From Morella rubra (lineage: Eukaryota; Streptophyta; Magnoliopsida; Fagales; Myricaceae): a DNA stretch of 64,000 bases. The notes under the pieces were generated by a model. That model worked only from the letters and a program-made list of their open reading frames with translations, was not told the origin of the DNA and did no database searches. The stretch's first letter is position 1, and every line of letters begins with the position of its first letter. Made by a program: the position numbers and the translations under genes. The stretch is from contig CM025850.1 in NCBI GenBank assembly GCA_003952965.2, positions 15,854,058 to 15,918,057 on the forward strand. The letters are read 5' to 3'. Shown in pieces: positions 1 through 13,486 of this stretch.

Positions 1-1940
1 TTTTCTCATCATCTCAATGTTAGTATATTCTTTGCCAAGAGATTTAAGACCATTTATAATATCAGTAAAGCGAGTAAACATGGATGCAATATTTTCATCG
101 GGTTTCATCTTAAAAAGTTCATAGCTATGTACAAGCAAACTGATCTTGTTTTCTTTTACTGGATTTGTGCCTTCATGGGCCACTTGGAGTTTATCCCAAA
201 TTTGTTTAGCGGTGTCACAACCAGAAATACGATTAAATTCATTTGAGTCAAGTGCACAATATAACACGTTCATAGCTTTATAATTTATGGACATAAGTTT
301 TACATCAGCATCATCCCAATCACTTTCATCTTTCAATATACCTTCCTTGTTTCTAGGAAATTTAGGATCATTTGAGATCACTCTCCATAGTTCATAGTCA
401 ACGGCTTGGATGTAAATTCTCATCCTTGCCTTCCAATAGTTATAACAAGTCCCATTAAACAAGGGTGGTCTATTTGTGGATTGACCTTCCGCTAAGGAGG
501 TACTAATAAGAGTTGCCATAGAAACAAGTTAAACCTCAGCTCTGATACCAATTGAAAGTCTAAGAGCAACCCAAGAGGGGGGTGAATTGGGTTTAATTAA
601 AAGTTAAAAGTTTTACAAGAAGATTAAATAATCAAAATAATAAGGAGGCAGAAAATCAACAATAAGAGACGAACAACAAAGATGTAGGGTTTAGAGAGAT
701 GATACTGTATGTTTAGGTGGTTCGGCCAATACTTGCCTACATCCACCCCCAAGGCTATTGACTTCCTTAGGCTTCCTTCACTATTTACCAAATAGCAAGT
801 ACACCTTAGCTTTCGGGTGCTAAGGAACCTTTACAATGCGTTTTTCGAGCTCACGCTTCAACTCTTCTTCACAGATCCTTAAACCAAAGGATTTCTTCTA
901 CTCACTCGAGTAGGACCCAGTGTTTACCCAACACTCACGAGATTTACAAATGAATGGGTACAACGAGAAAGTCACAGAATAGCTCTAAAAGCCGAGTATA
1001 CCAGTGTGAAGTACAAGGGAGAGCAAGAAGACAAAAAATCACAAAAGAAAGCTAAAGTATTTCAGGGAAAGGTAGGCTTTCTTGGTTGGTACGAGCTTCT
1101 CTCTTCTTCAAGGCTCTTTCTCTCTCTCAAGATGTTAGGTTAAGAAGTAATTGCAAGTATGCGTATATTCGAGAGATCTCGTCTTCTTCTTTGAATCTTG
1201 CATTTAAGGCGATTTGATTTCAACAGTCATCGTGGTAGGTGAGAATGGCCATTGGAAAGTTGCCAGGTATTTAATGAACCATTTTGAACGATCTGACATT
1301 TTCTGAAAAATCTTCAACCAAGTGGCATGTGTTGACACATGAATGGTATGTGTTGGCACATCAAAATTTGACCAAAAAAGAGAGCGCTCGGAAGTCAGTG
1401 CAATGTGTCGGCACCATGTCCTCTATGTGTCGACACTTCTTTTTGTCTAGAAAGCAGGTCTCGGGTGTAAGTGCAATGTGTCGACACCATGTCTTCTATG
1501 TGTCAACATTCTTTTTGTCTGGAAAGCAGGTCTCGGGTGTAAGTGCAATGTGTCGGCACCATGTCTTCTATGTGTCGACACTTTCTTTTTGTCTGGAAAG
1601 CAGGTCTCGGGTGTAAGTGCAATGTGTCGGCACTTGCTATGTATGTGTCGACACCAAAGAGTGCTGGAGAGAGTTTTTTGCACATTTCAAGCTTCCAAAT
1701 CTTTTCAACACAAACAAAAATACCTACTAAGAAGAATTTAATTGTATTAACTTGTGTAGTGATATTTCAAAACAACATATACACAAAAGGAGAGAGAGAA
1801 CTTCAATCCCTTGAATTATAACTATGGAAGTAGTGGATTAACCAAAATAAAATCTAAAGTCTTCAAAACATAGAAACTTTTGTTATCATCAAAATAAACT
1901 ATGGTTTGTTTTTCAAAAACAAAACAACCTTGGGCTAACA
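1..1940 (-). mobile_element. Copia LTR retrotransposon, 5' end (gag start, PBS, LTR), continues past window edge
   Basis: Minus-strand Ty1/Copia element. The gag start codon is at 519-517, and the open frame to base 1 reads as a UBN2/DUF4219-type gag with phrases such as PPLFNGTCYNYWKARM and NEFNRISGCDTAKQIW. The primer-binding site TGGTATCAGAGC (complementary to initiator Met tRNA) is the complement of 539-550. The LTR follows at 553-1940 (1388 bp) and has TG...CA ends (TGTTAG at 1940 reading inward, ACTTTCA at 553). What is visible looks whole, so the insertion may be fairly recent. The rest of gag-pol and the other LTR lie outside the window. Confidence 0.88.
1397..1660. repeat. 72-74-bp tandem repeat in the Copia LTR U3
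   Basis: Three and a half copies start at 1397, 1470, 1542 and 1616. Each carries a TGTCGACA or TGTCGGCA box (TGTCGACA is a perfect 8-bp palindrome) and the shared phrase AAAGCAGGTCTCGGGTGTAA. In the element's own orientation the array lies just upstream of the likely TATA region near 1270, where LTR enhancers usually sit. The short overlapping reading frames here are by-products of the repeat and not genes. Confidence 0.85.
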
Positions 1941-2626
1941 ACTTATTTTATTATTCCTGTATCTTTTTCGTTGAAGAATTATCTCCTTATCTATTGCCCA
2001 AACACAATAACAGCAGCAAATGAGAAGTAAAAGAAAGAAAGAAAGAGGAATGAAAAGGCATATGACTTTCTATCACATAATAATGTTGGATACTTGTCAA
2101 ACTATTTTTTCATTTGCTATCTTTTCATTGCGCTGTTGGTTTTTTGTGTATCTTTCCCGACCTTGTTTGATGTCCATACTTTTTGCTACTGTATTATTTG
2201 CTACTAAGGTTTGTTATGTGGATTGAACCTCTTATCCTAAATGTTACTTGTTGTTGCATGACAGATTAAGGGAGTCTTTTAGCTATGGTGAATGTAGGTT
2301 TAGGGTTAGGAGAATCTGTGGATCTAGGATATGGAATTTTATAAGGAAAGGCTTCAGGTTTAAAGTGAGCTATGGCTTCAAAAGATTGAATTTTTATAGA
2401 TGAAAAAAAAGGCTGCAAAAAACAGAGATGAGTTGCTATAGTTTTCTAGAAACAACTAGAGATTATGTGTTAAGGAATGTTTGGGGGACAGTCTGCTATC
2501 TAAAAGTCTCATGCCTTTCCTTGTTGGACTAATCCAATAGGCAATTTCAAACCTATAATTGCCAAAATACCTTTAATTTACAGCAGTTGCAATCTGCACT
2601 TTACTTGAAAATTTACAAAATAATAA
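1941..2626. other. No recognisable gene
   Basis: AT-rich stretch between the Copia LTR and the Tat LTR. I see no domain, splice pattern or repeat I can name. It may be the host DNA or older element into which both inserted. Confidence 0.5.
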
Positions 2627-3139
2627 TGATGAATCAGTTGGTTTATGGTCAACACGTCGGAGTAAAAGTATCTTGGTCTTCGCATATCCTTTCTCTGTAA
2701 AATAACAAAGGTGACCCCAGACACCAGGGTATGGAATGTCCGATGGTTAAGTCAGTCTCATATAAATTTCACTATTCAATCATTCAGAATCACATGTTCC
2801 ATGAATAGCTTCTCCTTTTTAGTGTATACTCATTCCTCTTTTATTTAGCGTGTTTAGCAGGAATGTCACCCCTGTAAGGTTGTGCCCCGCGATACACTCT
2901 CTTCACGTCTCCATTATTCCATAACGGTTACTTGCTTTAATCCTGGAAACATTGAGATCATGGAGTTACTGCACATCACAAGCTGTTATGTAACCGTTCG
3001 TGACACGTTCAATGATTCTTCCTTCGGGGTTCAATACAGTATTGGCTTGATCATAGCTATTGGGCCTCAACAGAGATGTAATCATAATTCATAGCCCAAA
3101 TTAGTCTGGGCTGGATTTGATTCAGTATTGGGATCATCA
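2627..3139 (-). mobile_element. 3' LTR of a Tat-lineage Ty3/Gypsy element
   Basis: A 513-bp segment with matching inverted ends: TGATGAATC at 2627 and GATCATCA ending at 3139. In minus orientation it starts TGATGATCCC and is preceded by a purine tract at about 3140-3153 (complement GAGAATGGGGGACTC), as expected for a polypurine tract before a 3' LTR. Its U5 side has the CTGACTTAACCATCGGA phrase, resembling the CTGACTT..CGTCGGA signature common in plant Ty3 LTRs. Orientation and position make it the likely 3' LTR of the minus-strand Tat element whose coding parts lie at 24.1-30.2 kb. That link is inference. Confidence 0.65.
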
Positions 3140-4866
3140 GAGTCCCCCATTCTCAAGCAGATTCATCTAGGAATTAAGGTGAGAGATGTTTGCTATGCTT
3201 CGTATACCAAGGTGTAAGAAAAGAGAAGCTAATTCAAAACAAACTAGATCTTTATTAATGATTACATCTCTATCCAAGGAGGAATCATCCATTCGATTAT
3301 ATCTCCAGTGGAACCCAAATATATATCGCAATAACGAAATTCTTTTTTCGTATAGCAAGTGTTGCAAAAGTGACATCAGTAGCTGACCCACCATTTTGGT
3401 AATGATGTTGGGATTTCAGCTTCTTTTGGATGTGGCAAGGTTCTTCTTTGGGACACCGCAATTTATCTCTCAATCTGTACTGGTGTTCATCGGCACGACC
3501 CCATCTGGTCATCACTTAGTCTTGGATGACCCTGCGTACAACTTCAATTTCCTCTGCCCGTAATTGATGCCGAAGTTCTATAATTATGTCTACGACTGTT
3601 TGTCTTGCCCTTCCCCCTTGGTGGTGATAGGCCAATGCAAGGAGGTATTTGGCGTTTGAATTTCCCCCTTTTGCTAAAGCGTGAACCTCTCTCAGTCCTT
3701 CTCCGACCGTCGTAGTCTAATGCATCTTTTTGGCACCTCATATGAAGGCTTTGTGCGGGTTTTGGTTCACATAGCATTTGTTGCTAAGAGTCCTCCATAC
3801 CTTGGTCAAAGGGTATAAGGGTGGAATATCTTCAATCTTTGATACACCGCGGGTCTATGTGCTGCTTGATAAAATTACTTGGATACTAGGTAGAAACTTT
3901 GCCATTCCTTTGGGTTGTCGTGGATGGCCCTACTTAACACCTCGGACCATAGCTCTTTGGGTAAGGCCTGAGGACTTCGCTTTGGCGGTCGCACCATTTT
4001 TGTTCTGTTGTCCTTCGTAGTTTCTCTATTTTCTAAATGTTTCGATTATGATGGTCCTCCCTTTTTCTATCTGCATATCTTGACGGTTACTTCGCAAGAG
4101 CAATTACTTGGGGAAAACCATTCAGTTTCCCATGCGTCACCTTTCCATCTTTCTAGTTGCACGTTTTCCTTTAATTCTGCATTGTTGATGTCTGATATCT
4201 CAACCATTCTTCACGTACGTATGATTTTTTGCATAGTCGTGGGTTGTGGATGCCAGTTCACTATTCTCTATGCGTTTTGGGTAGCACATAACATTAAATG
4301 TGGTAGATTCTGAATTTGGGCCCTTCTACTGATTGTCGCTAGTGGTGCATCGTGGTATATGCCAGTGTCGTTGTGACTCTATATCGTTTCATGTCATTCC
4401 ACCATTCTTTGAGCAGATCACTGCATTTAATGTTGTAGCTTTTGACATTTCATTTTGATTTTTGCTTACATAGTACGCGGTTCTCTGGCGACCATTTATA
4501 CTGACGTGCACTATTTTGTCACGCTTTGGAACAGTCCGTGGCAGTATGAAGTCGGCTTTATGGTACACTATGGTTTGAGGTTGAGTTCATTAGGGCCATT
4601 TTTGATTGAGACAGTTGTTGCTAAAGATGCCTCTTGGTTTTGACCGATGTATGACTACCACGATGTTGGTTTGTTTTTGGCAACTTTATCTCCTCGATCG
4701 GATTGTACTTGAATGGTTTGGTTCGTCTTGGATATTTCATTCCATATTGCAGAAAAATAAAAAAGAACTTTTATATATACTAAAAGTCAATTTTATTAAT
4801 TTTACTGGAAATGAAACAAAGCATCTAGACCAGGCCATTGCCTTGACCTGTATTCATGAAGGCATT
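3140..4866 (-). mobile_element. Tat element non-coding 3' region
   Basis: About 1.7 kb next to the LTR and polypurine tract. It has T/G-rich, non-coding character on the plus strand, like 18.61-19.26 kb upstream of the antisense gene. I read both as the long 3' internal region of one Tat element, split by the nested insertions in between. There is no gene here. The last 120 bases (4745-4866) cannot be assigned. Confidence 0.4.
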
Positions 4867-7800
4867 TGTGTAATAGCTCGGACCATGAAGACCTCAAGCG
4901 TTGTCTTATAGTAATGGACACAGCTATAAAGCTGAGGTTACGGCCTATGGGAAGATCGACAAAGGAAACAGATTGTCACGCCCCAAACGCTAACTCGAAG
5001 GGGTTAGTAATAGCCGCGAGCATCCCCAACAAGGAATACTCAAGCAAACATACTAAATTCTTGCAGCGAATTTTTTTTTTCATATATATCGACTAATGCG
5101 CGTAATGAAACATTAGAACCTGCTCCGCAAACAATAACTTGAAGTAATTACAACACAGTCACAAAATATCAATTGGTTAAAAACCTAAACTTTACTGGGC
5201 CGAATAACCCATGACCACCACACATCGAGGCTCATGTCGGCTCTTTCAAAAATTATCTCTAAACCTTTGCTGAAATTTACTGAAATATCAAAAAGGGAAG
5301 AGGAAGTCCTCGTCAGCCCCTCTCCTAGGTTTTAAGGTCCTCTTCTTAGGTTTCCTCACCTGAAATATTGTCTGGAATGATACAATTTGAAAACTGTGAG
5401 TCGAATGACTCAGTAAGGGATCATATGCAATAAATAGTGCATGTCTCGCAATTCATGGATATCAATGTACATGAATGCCAAATGAAATGCTTGCATATGC
5501 AATGAGACAACGTACTAACATGTAATTGGTCTTGAAAGTAATTCTTTAATTCTTTCTTGATTGGGCAACTTATCTCGCTCCATTTACCCCTGAAGTCAGG
5601 GTTGTGCGTTCCCTTCGGAACTATTCCCTTTTCCCTTGGGAATACGTCATTTGATTGAGCTAGTCCTCGACGTGGCCCCAGGCCTAATGACTAGACTCAA
5701 CCCTTAGAGGTTCACACCTTCTTGCAAGCATCCTTCAGTGTGATTGCACATACCTCAAGAGCTACCCATCCTTCTCGCATTCGTCCTTCGGAGTGGGTGC
5801 CCCTTAGGAGTCATCCATCCTTCTCGCATTCGTCCTTCGGAGTGGATGCACCTATCTTAATGGTACGGTACCGACCAACCTCAGCCCCTTAACTTAACTT
5901 GTCATACAGTACTTTACTTCTCATACTTTCATTTGCACAAAACCTTCTTCTTTAAGAAATCATGCAATTGCTTATGTCGTGAAATGCTTGATAATGAGAA
6001 ATCGTAAATGCACGCCTCATAACTTATCATAACGTAGCATAAAGTTGTACTTTCATTTGCATAAAATTTCTTTCATCCTTATGAGAAAATAAATGCAAAT
6101 GCTCATGACATGCTCATGTCATGCTTGACGATAAATATCCATGATGTGTATCATTCCAGTTTTTGAAAAAACATAATTTTCCACTTACCTCCATCCCTTG
6201 AGCTTATGGTGGCACCTTGCCTACAAATGAGTCATACTAATGTCATTTAGAGGTTTACTAGATGTAGAGAATAATCATTCAATCAACTTCAGCACATCAT
6301 ACAAAATCACCCACATTTCTTGACTTCCCAATGGTGATCCTACGATGCAAAGTATTTTTAAGGTTGCTGAAGCCATAAGACTTGGATGCCAAACTGATCC
6401 TTACACTAATTTTCATAACACATTAAAATTCCAGGTAATTTGGAGCTCGTTTGCCACTTGAAAGATTTACTCGAAAATGCGAGCTGCTGAGGACGTCCAA
6501 GCGGGCAGCCCCGACGTCTCCAGCTCCAAAATTCATAACTTCAAAAACACCGCTCCAAATTACATGAAATTTCTTTTAAAATATTCTTCTTTCATAGTTC
6601 AAGCTTGAAGATAAAAATCATAAACATCGGAATGTCCATGCATTGTCGAAAACACTTCATATCAGATAAAATTCCTAGAGTAATACTGCTGCTGCCACCA
6701 GCTCGGTCTTCTACTTTCAAAACATCACAACTTATTCATTACACCTCTAAATCACACGAAATTTACCTTAAAATGTTCTTCTTTCATAAACTTAAAATTC
6801 AAGACTAAACTCGTAAAATTTGGACTTAAACTGAGCACTCGAAATGAACTAACATTCCGGACGTACAAGGCTGCTGGCAGCTTGACGTCCGGGCCTTGAA
6901 CATGCATATCTCACCAATACTTATCGGAATCACCCAAGGTATGGCTTAAAATCTTCCTATTTCCTAGGCCTACAATCTAGGATCCTCTTAAGATCAAAGG
7001 ATAAGCACAATTGCAGCCAAATACACTCCTAGTTCGAGCCTTGAAATCTGCAGAAGTACATTTCAGCAACTTGTCTAACATCAGCAACTAGTCTAACAAG
7101 CATTCTCTATCGTCCAATTTCCAATTCTTCTACCCTTAATTCACCATGCAAACCTAGATCCATAAAGGGCTGCAACCAAAATCAAACACCAAGGGTTCGG
7201 TTGCAACTCAGCAACCTAAAACATGCCTAATTCCCATTCTCCTTGTTTCACAAAGCACAATCTCTTTATTCTCCAAGTATAGTCCAATCCCTTTAAGTGT
7301 TTAGCTTGCTGGTCTACCCATTTTACCTACATGCAAGATACCTACACCTACATGCAAGATACCCACAGCAAGCTACCATCAAGAGAAACATGCAAGAAAT
7401 AAGGCAGTGAACACATTCGGTCAACAGCAAGTGTTTTCCCCAATTTCAACATCACCTACCCGGCCATGCATGTGCAAAACAAGTTTCAGCTCTTGCCTAC
7501 GCTTCACAACACTTCACAACAGAAGCTATTCTCTTAAAAATCCCTACTTTTACACAACTTACAGCAATATCATGGTTCTATAATCATCAAGCCAAAGTTA
7601 TTGCATCATCCTTTCTTTTAGGCTTTCCAACAAACACTTTGCATGCCTACCAACATGCAGCACACAGCAAATCAATCAACTCAAATCCATCCATCATGCT
7701 TAGGCTTTCCAACAAACACTTTGCATGCCTACCTTTCATTCCCAACTCATCAACTCAAATCCAACATGCAACAAACTCAAATCTAACATGCAGCAAACAA

Positions 7801-10190
7801 AAACAGAGGATAGGAACTGAAACTAACTTCTAACAATTTACCCACACGAAAATTTTGAATCCAAATGTTAGATCCCCCTTTACCTTGGCTTATCTTGGTT
7901 TTCCCTTCTTCCCTCTCTCTCTTCTTCTTCTTCTTTCCTCTTCTTCTCTTCTCGGTTCTTCCTCTTCGGGTGTGCGAGTAAGTTAGGGTAGGGCAAAAGA
8001 GTGAGGGAAGGGAGTGAAGTGTGCGGCAAAAAGGGGGGGTGGTTTTGGGCGTGAAGTGTTTTGGGGGGGGGGGGGGGGGGGGGAAGACAAGGCTGCCCTC
8101 CCCCCATGCTTTCCTCCTTCACGTGATTTCCCCATTTTCCTTTTTTTTTTTTTTTTTCTGCCACTTCATTATTATTAACCCCAACATGCCTTTCACACAT
8201 TTTTTCAAGAGTCAAAGTCCCTAATTCCCTAATTCAATTCTTCCAAATATTGCAAACTTAGAGATATATTCCAACAATTAAAATGATTAGTTTAATTAAT
8301 CCCAAATACTCAAATTTAATACTATTAAAAATTGCAAACGATATAACATGTAAATCATAGCCAAAGATGCATAAAAATGCTAGGGGGAACATTCCACCTA
8401 GACAAAATCTTAGAGTAATTTACCCATACATGCCTTTCTCAATAATTAGAGTAATACACACACTTAAGAAGTCATAATAATTTTAATTTTTTTTACAATG
8501 ATAGAAATAAGGTCGGGGTCTCACAAAGATACTAAGCAAAACACACGAAGGACCTTTTTATTAATACCGAGGTATTAGAACAGAGGACCCACTTTCTATG
8601 ATGTACATACTAAAGGTAAACTGCAGTGGAAAACTAAGAAAAACATAAAGCAAAGATCTGTAATCTTCATCATTAGTGTGTTATCCAAGTTTGAGATGTT
8701 AATGTAATTATCTGAGTGCGGAGTAATCCATCTATGTCCTCGTCCCTCTATCAGGACATCTAGGTCACGTGTGACATACTCACAGGAAAGTCAGCTCCAG
8801 AGCGATAAAGCCATGTTGAATGGCTTTGGTAAACTCACCTAAATAAACCTCAGACATCTGCTAAAGAAAATATTTAATAAACAATGGTGAGTCCAAATGA
8901 CTCAGTAAAGCTAGCGGTTAGTACAACAGAATAATATAGAATAAAAGATATTGAAGAAACCCGTTCAACAATAAAATCTCAACATAATAAGAAAGTAAAT
9001 GAAAAGACTCAGTTTTCTCAAAAATGATCTTTTTAGTTTTCTCAAAAATGATCTTTTCCTTTTTCCATTTTTAATTTCGATCACCACTACTCTCACTCCC
9101 AGAGTGAATCACTTGGCCAGAGTGATGAGGTTACAAGTAACCTTCCGTATCTTTTGCAGCAGAGTACAACTCCCAAAAGAGTGAGTTATCCTTAACAAAG
9201 GATCTTTCCGGTACGACGAGAGGCCAGAATGTCACAACAAATGAACACATCCTCTTGTGCACAGTACTGTCATGTTCACAATATTACGTTAAGTATGCAT
9301 GTCTCATGTCAACACCCATACATATCATTCATGATATGCAACACCTTAACCATACTTGAACATCAAAATATTCTTTCCAACGTACAAGTTAAGTGTGCAT
9401 GTCTCATATCAACGCCCATACATCTCATTTATGATATGCAACACCTTAACTCGTTTCCATCATCACAACATTATAAAACATTCTCAAAGGAAAGTGTTGT
9501 GAAGGAAAAAACAACACTTTGATTTCTCAGTTAAAAACCGGCTTAATCACCACGTAGAAAATACTAATTTTGACATAAAAAGTATTGAAATCAAAGGAAA
9601 GAAATATGTTCAAGCTTTGAAAAACAACTTTTGAAAGAAATTTTGAAAAGAAACGGATCAAAGTTGAAAAACAACTTGAAAACGAATCGAACTTTGAAAA
9701 TGATACTTTTTCGAAAGGACGAGCTTGTTCTTCGTCAAGAACACAAAGAACACGAAGAAAATAAGAACAATAGAAGAATCTAATCAACATCAAGAGATGC
9801 TAGAATAATAAGACAAGAGATTCACAATAATCATCTTGAAAACTTGAATCGAAATCAAAGATAACCAACTAAACTTTACCTCTAAGCGTGCTTGATCTTT
9901 GCTAAACTTCACTAATCGATTTCTTCCTTCTTTCTCCCACTTCACTTCACTCTTTCTCTCAAGATTTAACTCACAAAAATTCAGATTGAATGGTGTACTC
10001 TTCAAAGGTCGAAATCCACCCTATTTATAGGAAAACACAGCCGGTTGCATTCCGACACGTGTCCGGCCTAGCTAGGCTAGCTTTGGTGAGTCACTAGGCT
10101 ACATTTCTCTCCTCTTGACACCTAGCAACCTACAGCACTTGCATGGAAAGGCTATGGCCGAAATTCTCCCTATAGGCTTGATTAGTCGCC
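4867..10190 (-). mobile_element. Second Tekay-like LTR (minus), split by giant LTR copy A
   Basis: Sequence at 4867-4973 and 8526-10190 appears to be one LTR interrupted by copy A. In minus orientation it has a TATA box (CCTATAAATAG, complement around 10020), then a leader, then the motif ACTGAGTC-N-GACTCA at about 8890-8910 that is shared with the other Tekay-like LTRs here. It may end CCGAGCTATTACA at 4867. Two copies of a 63-bp segment, 100 bp apart, lie at 9289 and 9389. Its upstream end is lost against copy B. No coding region was found. Confidence 0.5.
4974..8525 (-). mobile_element. Giant LTR family, copy A (solo LTR)
   Basis: A 3552-bp solo LTR. In minus orientation it starts TGTGAGACCCCGACC and ends GGGGCGTGACA. 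Flanking 5-mers CAGAT (4969-4973) and AAGAT (8526-8530) match at 4 of 5, consistent with an aged target duplication. Landmarks shared with copies B and C: a purine-rich GAA leader ending in GTAAG, repeated units of the type CACTCCGAAGGACGAATGCG, and the palindromic TACTGAGTCATTCGACTCA motif. A 21-base G run lies at 8063-8083. Style and ends suggest a Tekay/Del chromovirus LTR of unusual length. No internal genes. Confidence 0.8.
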
Positions 10191-13100
10191 GCCTAGTCAT
10201 TTTTTATTGTTCAAGTATATCCACCTAAATTGCAATATTTAGAAGAATTTGAGCTAGGAGCTTTGATCTTTGAAAGTGTATGTTTGCTTGAAATAAAAAA
10301 TGGAAGGGAGTCAAACGTTAACTATATGAAGTGGCAAAAAAAAAAAAGGGGGAAAGAGAGAGGTTGCCGCATATTCCACCAATGGGGGCAGGTGTTGCAA
10401 ACAAAGTTGGGGGCATGAAGGTGTTTTCCTCCCCCAATACTTGTTTCACGCCATCTCCCCCCCCCCTTCCGCATTTTTCCTTTTGTTTTCCCCTGTTACT
10501 CACACACTCGCGCACTTACAAATGCAAAACAAAAGAAAGAAGAAGAAGGCCGAGAAGAAAAAGAAGAGAGAAGAGAAAAGAGAAAGGAGAAGAAGAGGGA
10601 GAAGGAAGAAGAAAAGGAAAGCCGAGAAGAAGGAGAAGAAGAAGAAGAAGAAGAAAAAGAGAATTGTCGTGTAAGTGAGAGGAGAGTTTAGCTGCAGTAA
10701 GGAGAACTAAGAGAAGCCAAGGTAAGAGTGTTGCTCTTTTACACAAAATTTTTAGGAAGAAACTGTAAATCTCATTAGGTGTTGTTTGGGTTCTGCTGTT
10801 ATCTCTTCTTCGGCATGCATGTTGGAATAGATGAAAATCTTGGAGTCTAGGAAGGCATGCACGGTTAGATCTTGAGTTAAGATTTCAATGGCAACATTGA
10901 TGCAAAGATTTCAATGGCAACATTGATGCACCATAAGTGTATGATGGAAAGCCTAGAAGAGGAGATAATGCATTGGCATAGAAATCTGAAATCTATTTTG
11001 CACATGCATGGCTGGATATGTAATAATCGTGGCTTTGGGTGTTGTCCTTTGATATCTAAATGAGTTGAAGTTCAAATGAGCTTTGGAAATGAGTGATGTT
11101 GCTGGGAAAATGTGTGAACCAAGGGCATGCATGGGTAGGATAAGAGTAGGGTTGAAAACAGAAACTTACTAATGTTAGGATCTTGAGAGAAAAAGTCCGA
11201 TCTATTGGTTTATAGTGTTGCACGTATGCTTTCAACTTCTGTGTTAAGTTCTAAATTAATTTGCTAAGTTACTGGAAAATAAAACTGAGGTTTTAAATCT
11301 ATAATAATGGGTGAAGTTGCTGCACGAAGAAGGTTATGATAAAAATGAAGAAATCTTGCAGGAAAAAAAGGTATGTTCTGTGCTACCTGCTGCAGATTTC
11401 GGGTACACTATTTTTGGAGGGTCAGATTTGCTCCTCTACTTTCATAGATGTCCCTGTTATTTTCAGCACCTCCTTAGGGGTTTAAAGAGGTTCTAGAATG
11501 TTGGTTATGATGGTTGAAGAGACCATAGTTTGCTGCAAATTAATGACTGTAATTGGTTGGAAAGGAAACTTCTTTGTTGTTGTTGTTGCATCTATAGAGG
11601 TTAGACCAATTATATTATGAGCTATTGTTGTTTCTGGAGAACCCGTAGCACTGATAAGCTTGACCTATATTGTTGGAGATCATTGAGAATTATAGAGTAG
11701 ACTTGTTAAAATAGTTGCTGAAATTAGTTTCTGTAGATCACCAAGCTCAGATTAGAAGTAACCTTGATGCAATGTTTTATCCTTTGATCTTAGGAGAGAG
11801 CATAGGCCTATGAAATTAAAAGATTTTAACCGTACTTTCAGGTGATTTCGATAAATATTGAGTGAGTTATGGGTTTTTAAAGGTCAAGACGTCAAGCTAC
11901 CAGCAGCCTTGCACGTCCAGAATTCTTGCTCATTCCAAGTACCTTTTAAGTGATCATTTTAAATCTAATTTTTATGGTTGGTCTTCAATTTTAAGTTTAT
12001 GAAAGAGGAGTATTTTAAGGTAAACTTCGTGAGTTTTAGAGGTGTATTGAATAAGTTACGGTGTTTTGAAAGTGGAAGGCCGAGCTGGAGGCAGCAGCAG
12101 TGTTGCTCTAGGATTTCAGCGAGTAGTGTTGCTCTTTTTATCTGCTAGTAGTTCCATTTTTATGATTTTTATCTTCGAGTTTGAGCTATGAAAGCAGAGA
12201 AGTTTGAAAGTAATTTCATGTAATTTGGAGCATGTTTTTGAAGTTATGAAAATTTGAAGCTGGAGACGTCGAAGCTGCCAGCTTGGACGCCCCAGCAACT
12301 TGCATTTTCGGGTAAATCTTTTGAGTGGCAAACAAGCTCCAAATTACCTGAAATTTTAATATGTTATAAAATTGAGTGTAAGGATCAGTTTGGCATCTAA
12401 TTCTAACTATTTCAGCAAACTTAACATAAAGTTTTACATTGTAAGATCACTGCTGGCTTAGTAAAGAAACATGTGTGATTTAGTATGATGTGCTAATTTT
12501 TAATTGAATGATTATTTCCTGCATCAAGTAAATCTCTAAATTATTTAAGTGATGACATTAGTATGACTCATTTGTAGGCAAGGCACCACCATAAGCTCGA
12601 GTGGAAAAATTATTTTTCCGAAAACTGGAATGATACACAACATGATATTGTCATCGAGCACGTCATGAGCATTTGCATTAATTTTCTCAAGGAAGAAAGG
12701 GAAATTTTATGCAAATGAAAATGAGATTTTATGTATGTTAGAATATGTTATGGGGCTAAACAAGATGGTCGGTACCGTACTTAAGTAAGATAGGTGCATC
12801 CACTCCGAAGGACGAATGTGAGAAGGATGGGTAGTCCTCGAGGTATGTGCAACCACACTGAAGGACAAATGCGAGAAGGTGTGGACTCTAAGGGTCGTGT
12901 CTAGCCAATAGGCCCGGGGCCACATCAAGGCTAGCTCGACCAAATGACATGTTCCAAGGGAAAGGGGAACAGATCCGTGGGGAACGCACAACCCTGACTT
13001 CAGAGGTAAATGGAGCGATAGAAATAGCCCAAGATAAATATGAAATGACTTCTAAGCAAATTTGCATGTGCAAGAGTTGCATACATAAACATGCATTTAT

Positions 13101-13486
13101 TTTGGCATATATACCTGTCATTCATGATCATGTCATGCATTACTGAGTCATTCGACTCACAGTATTTCAATTGCATCATTCTAGACGATGTTCCAGGTGA
13201 AGGAACTCATGAGGAGGAGGGGGGCTGACGAGGGTGCTATCTAACTTGCAATTCCTATAGATCCTTATATTATTGTTTTAAGTTATTGCCTTGAGGAGTA
13301 GATTCTAAACATCTCTCTATGTGTGTTATTTGGTATAGAAATTCATATTTTCTGAGTTAGTAATAGGCAGGTTAGTAAAAAGAAAAAATTCCGCTTCAAG
13401 ATTTTAGCAAGTGAGTTGGAGCATTCGTGGTTGAGAATGCTCGCGGCTGTTATTAGCCTCATCGGGCTAGCATTTGGGGCGTGACA
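10190..13486 (+). mobile_element. Giant LTR family, copy B (5' end missing)
   Basis: About 3.3 kb colinear with copy C and with the reverse complement of copy A, ending CATTTGGGGCGTGACA at 13486. Alignment with copy C becomes recognisable near 10190, so roughly the first 250 bases of the LTR are absent or replaced. It carries the (GAA)n leader (10520-10670), the CACTCCGAAGGACGAATG units (about 12800) and the GAGTC palindrome (13143). The long lysine/arginine-rich frames at 10.3-10.7 kb are translations of the GAA leader and not genes. Confidence 0.75.

Noticed and set aside
7880-8224. Proline/lysine-rich 111-codon minus-strand frame
   Set aside because: Covers the G run and purine-rich leader of giant LTR copy A; not conserved as protein in copies B or C.
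10331-10746. Lys/Arg-rich and Leu-rich overlapping frames
   Set aside because: Translations of the (GAA)n leader of giant LTR copy B. The same leader in copies A and C gives similar by-products.
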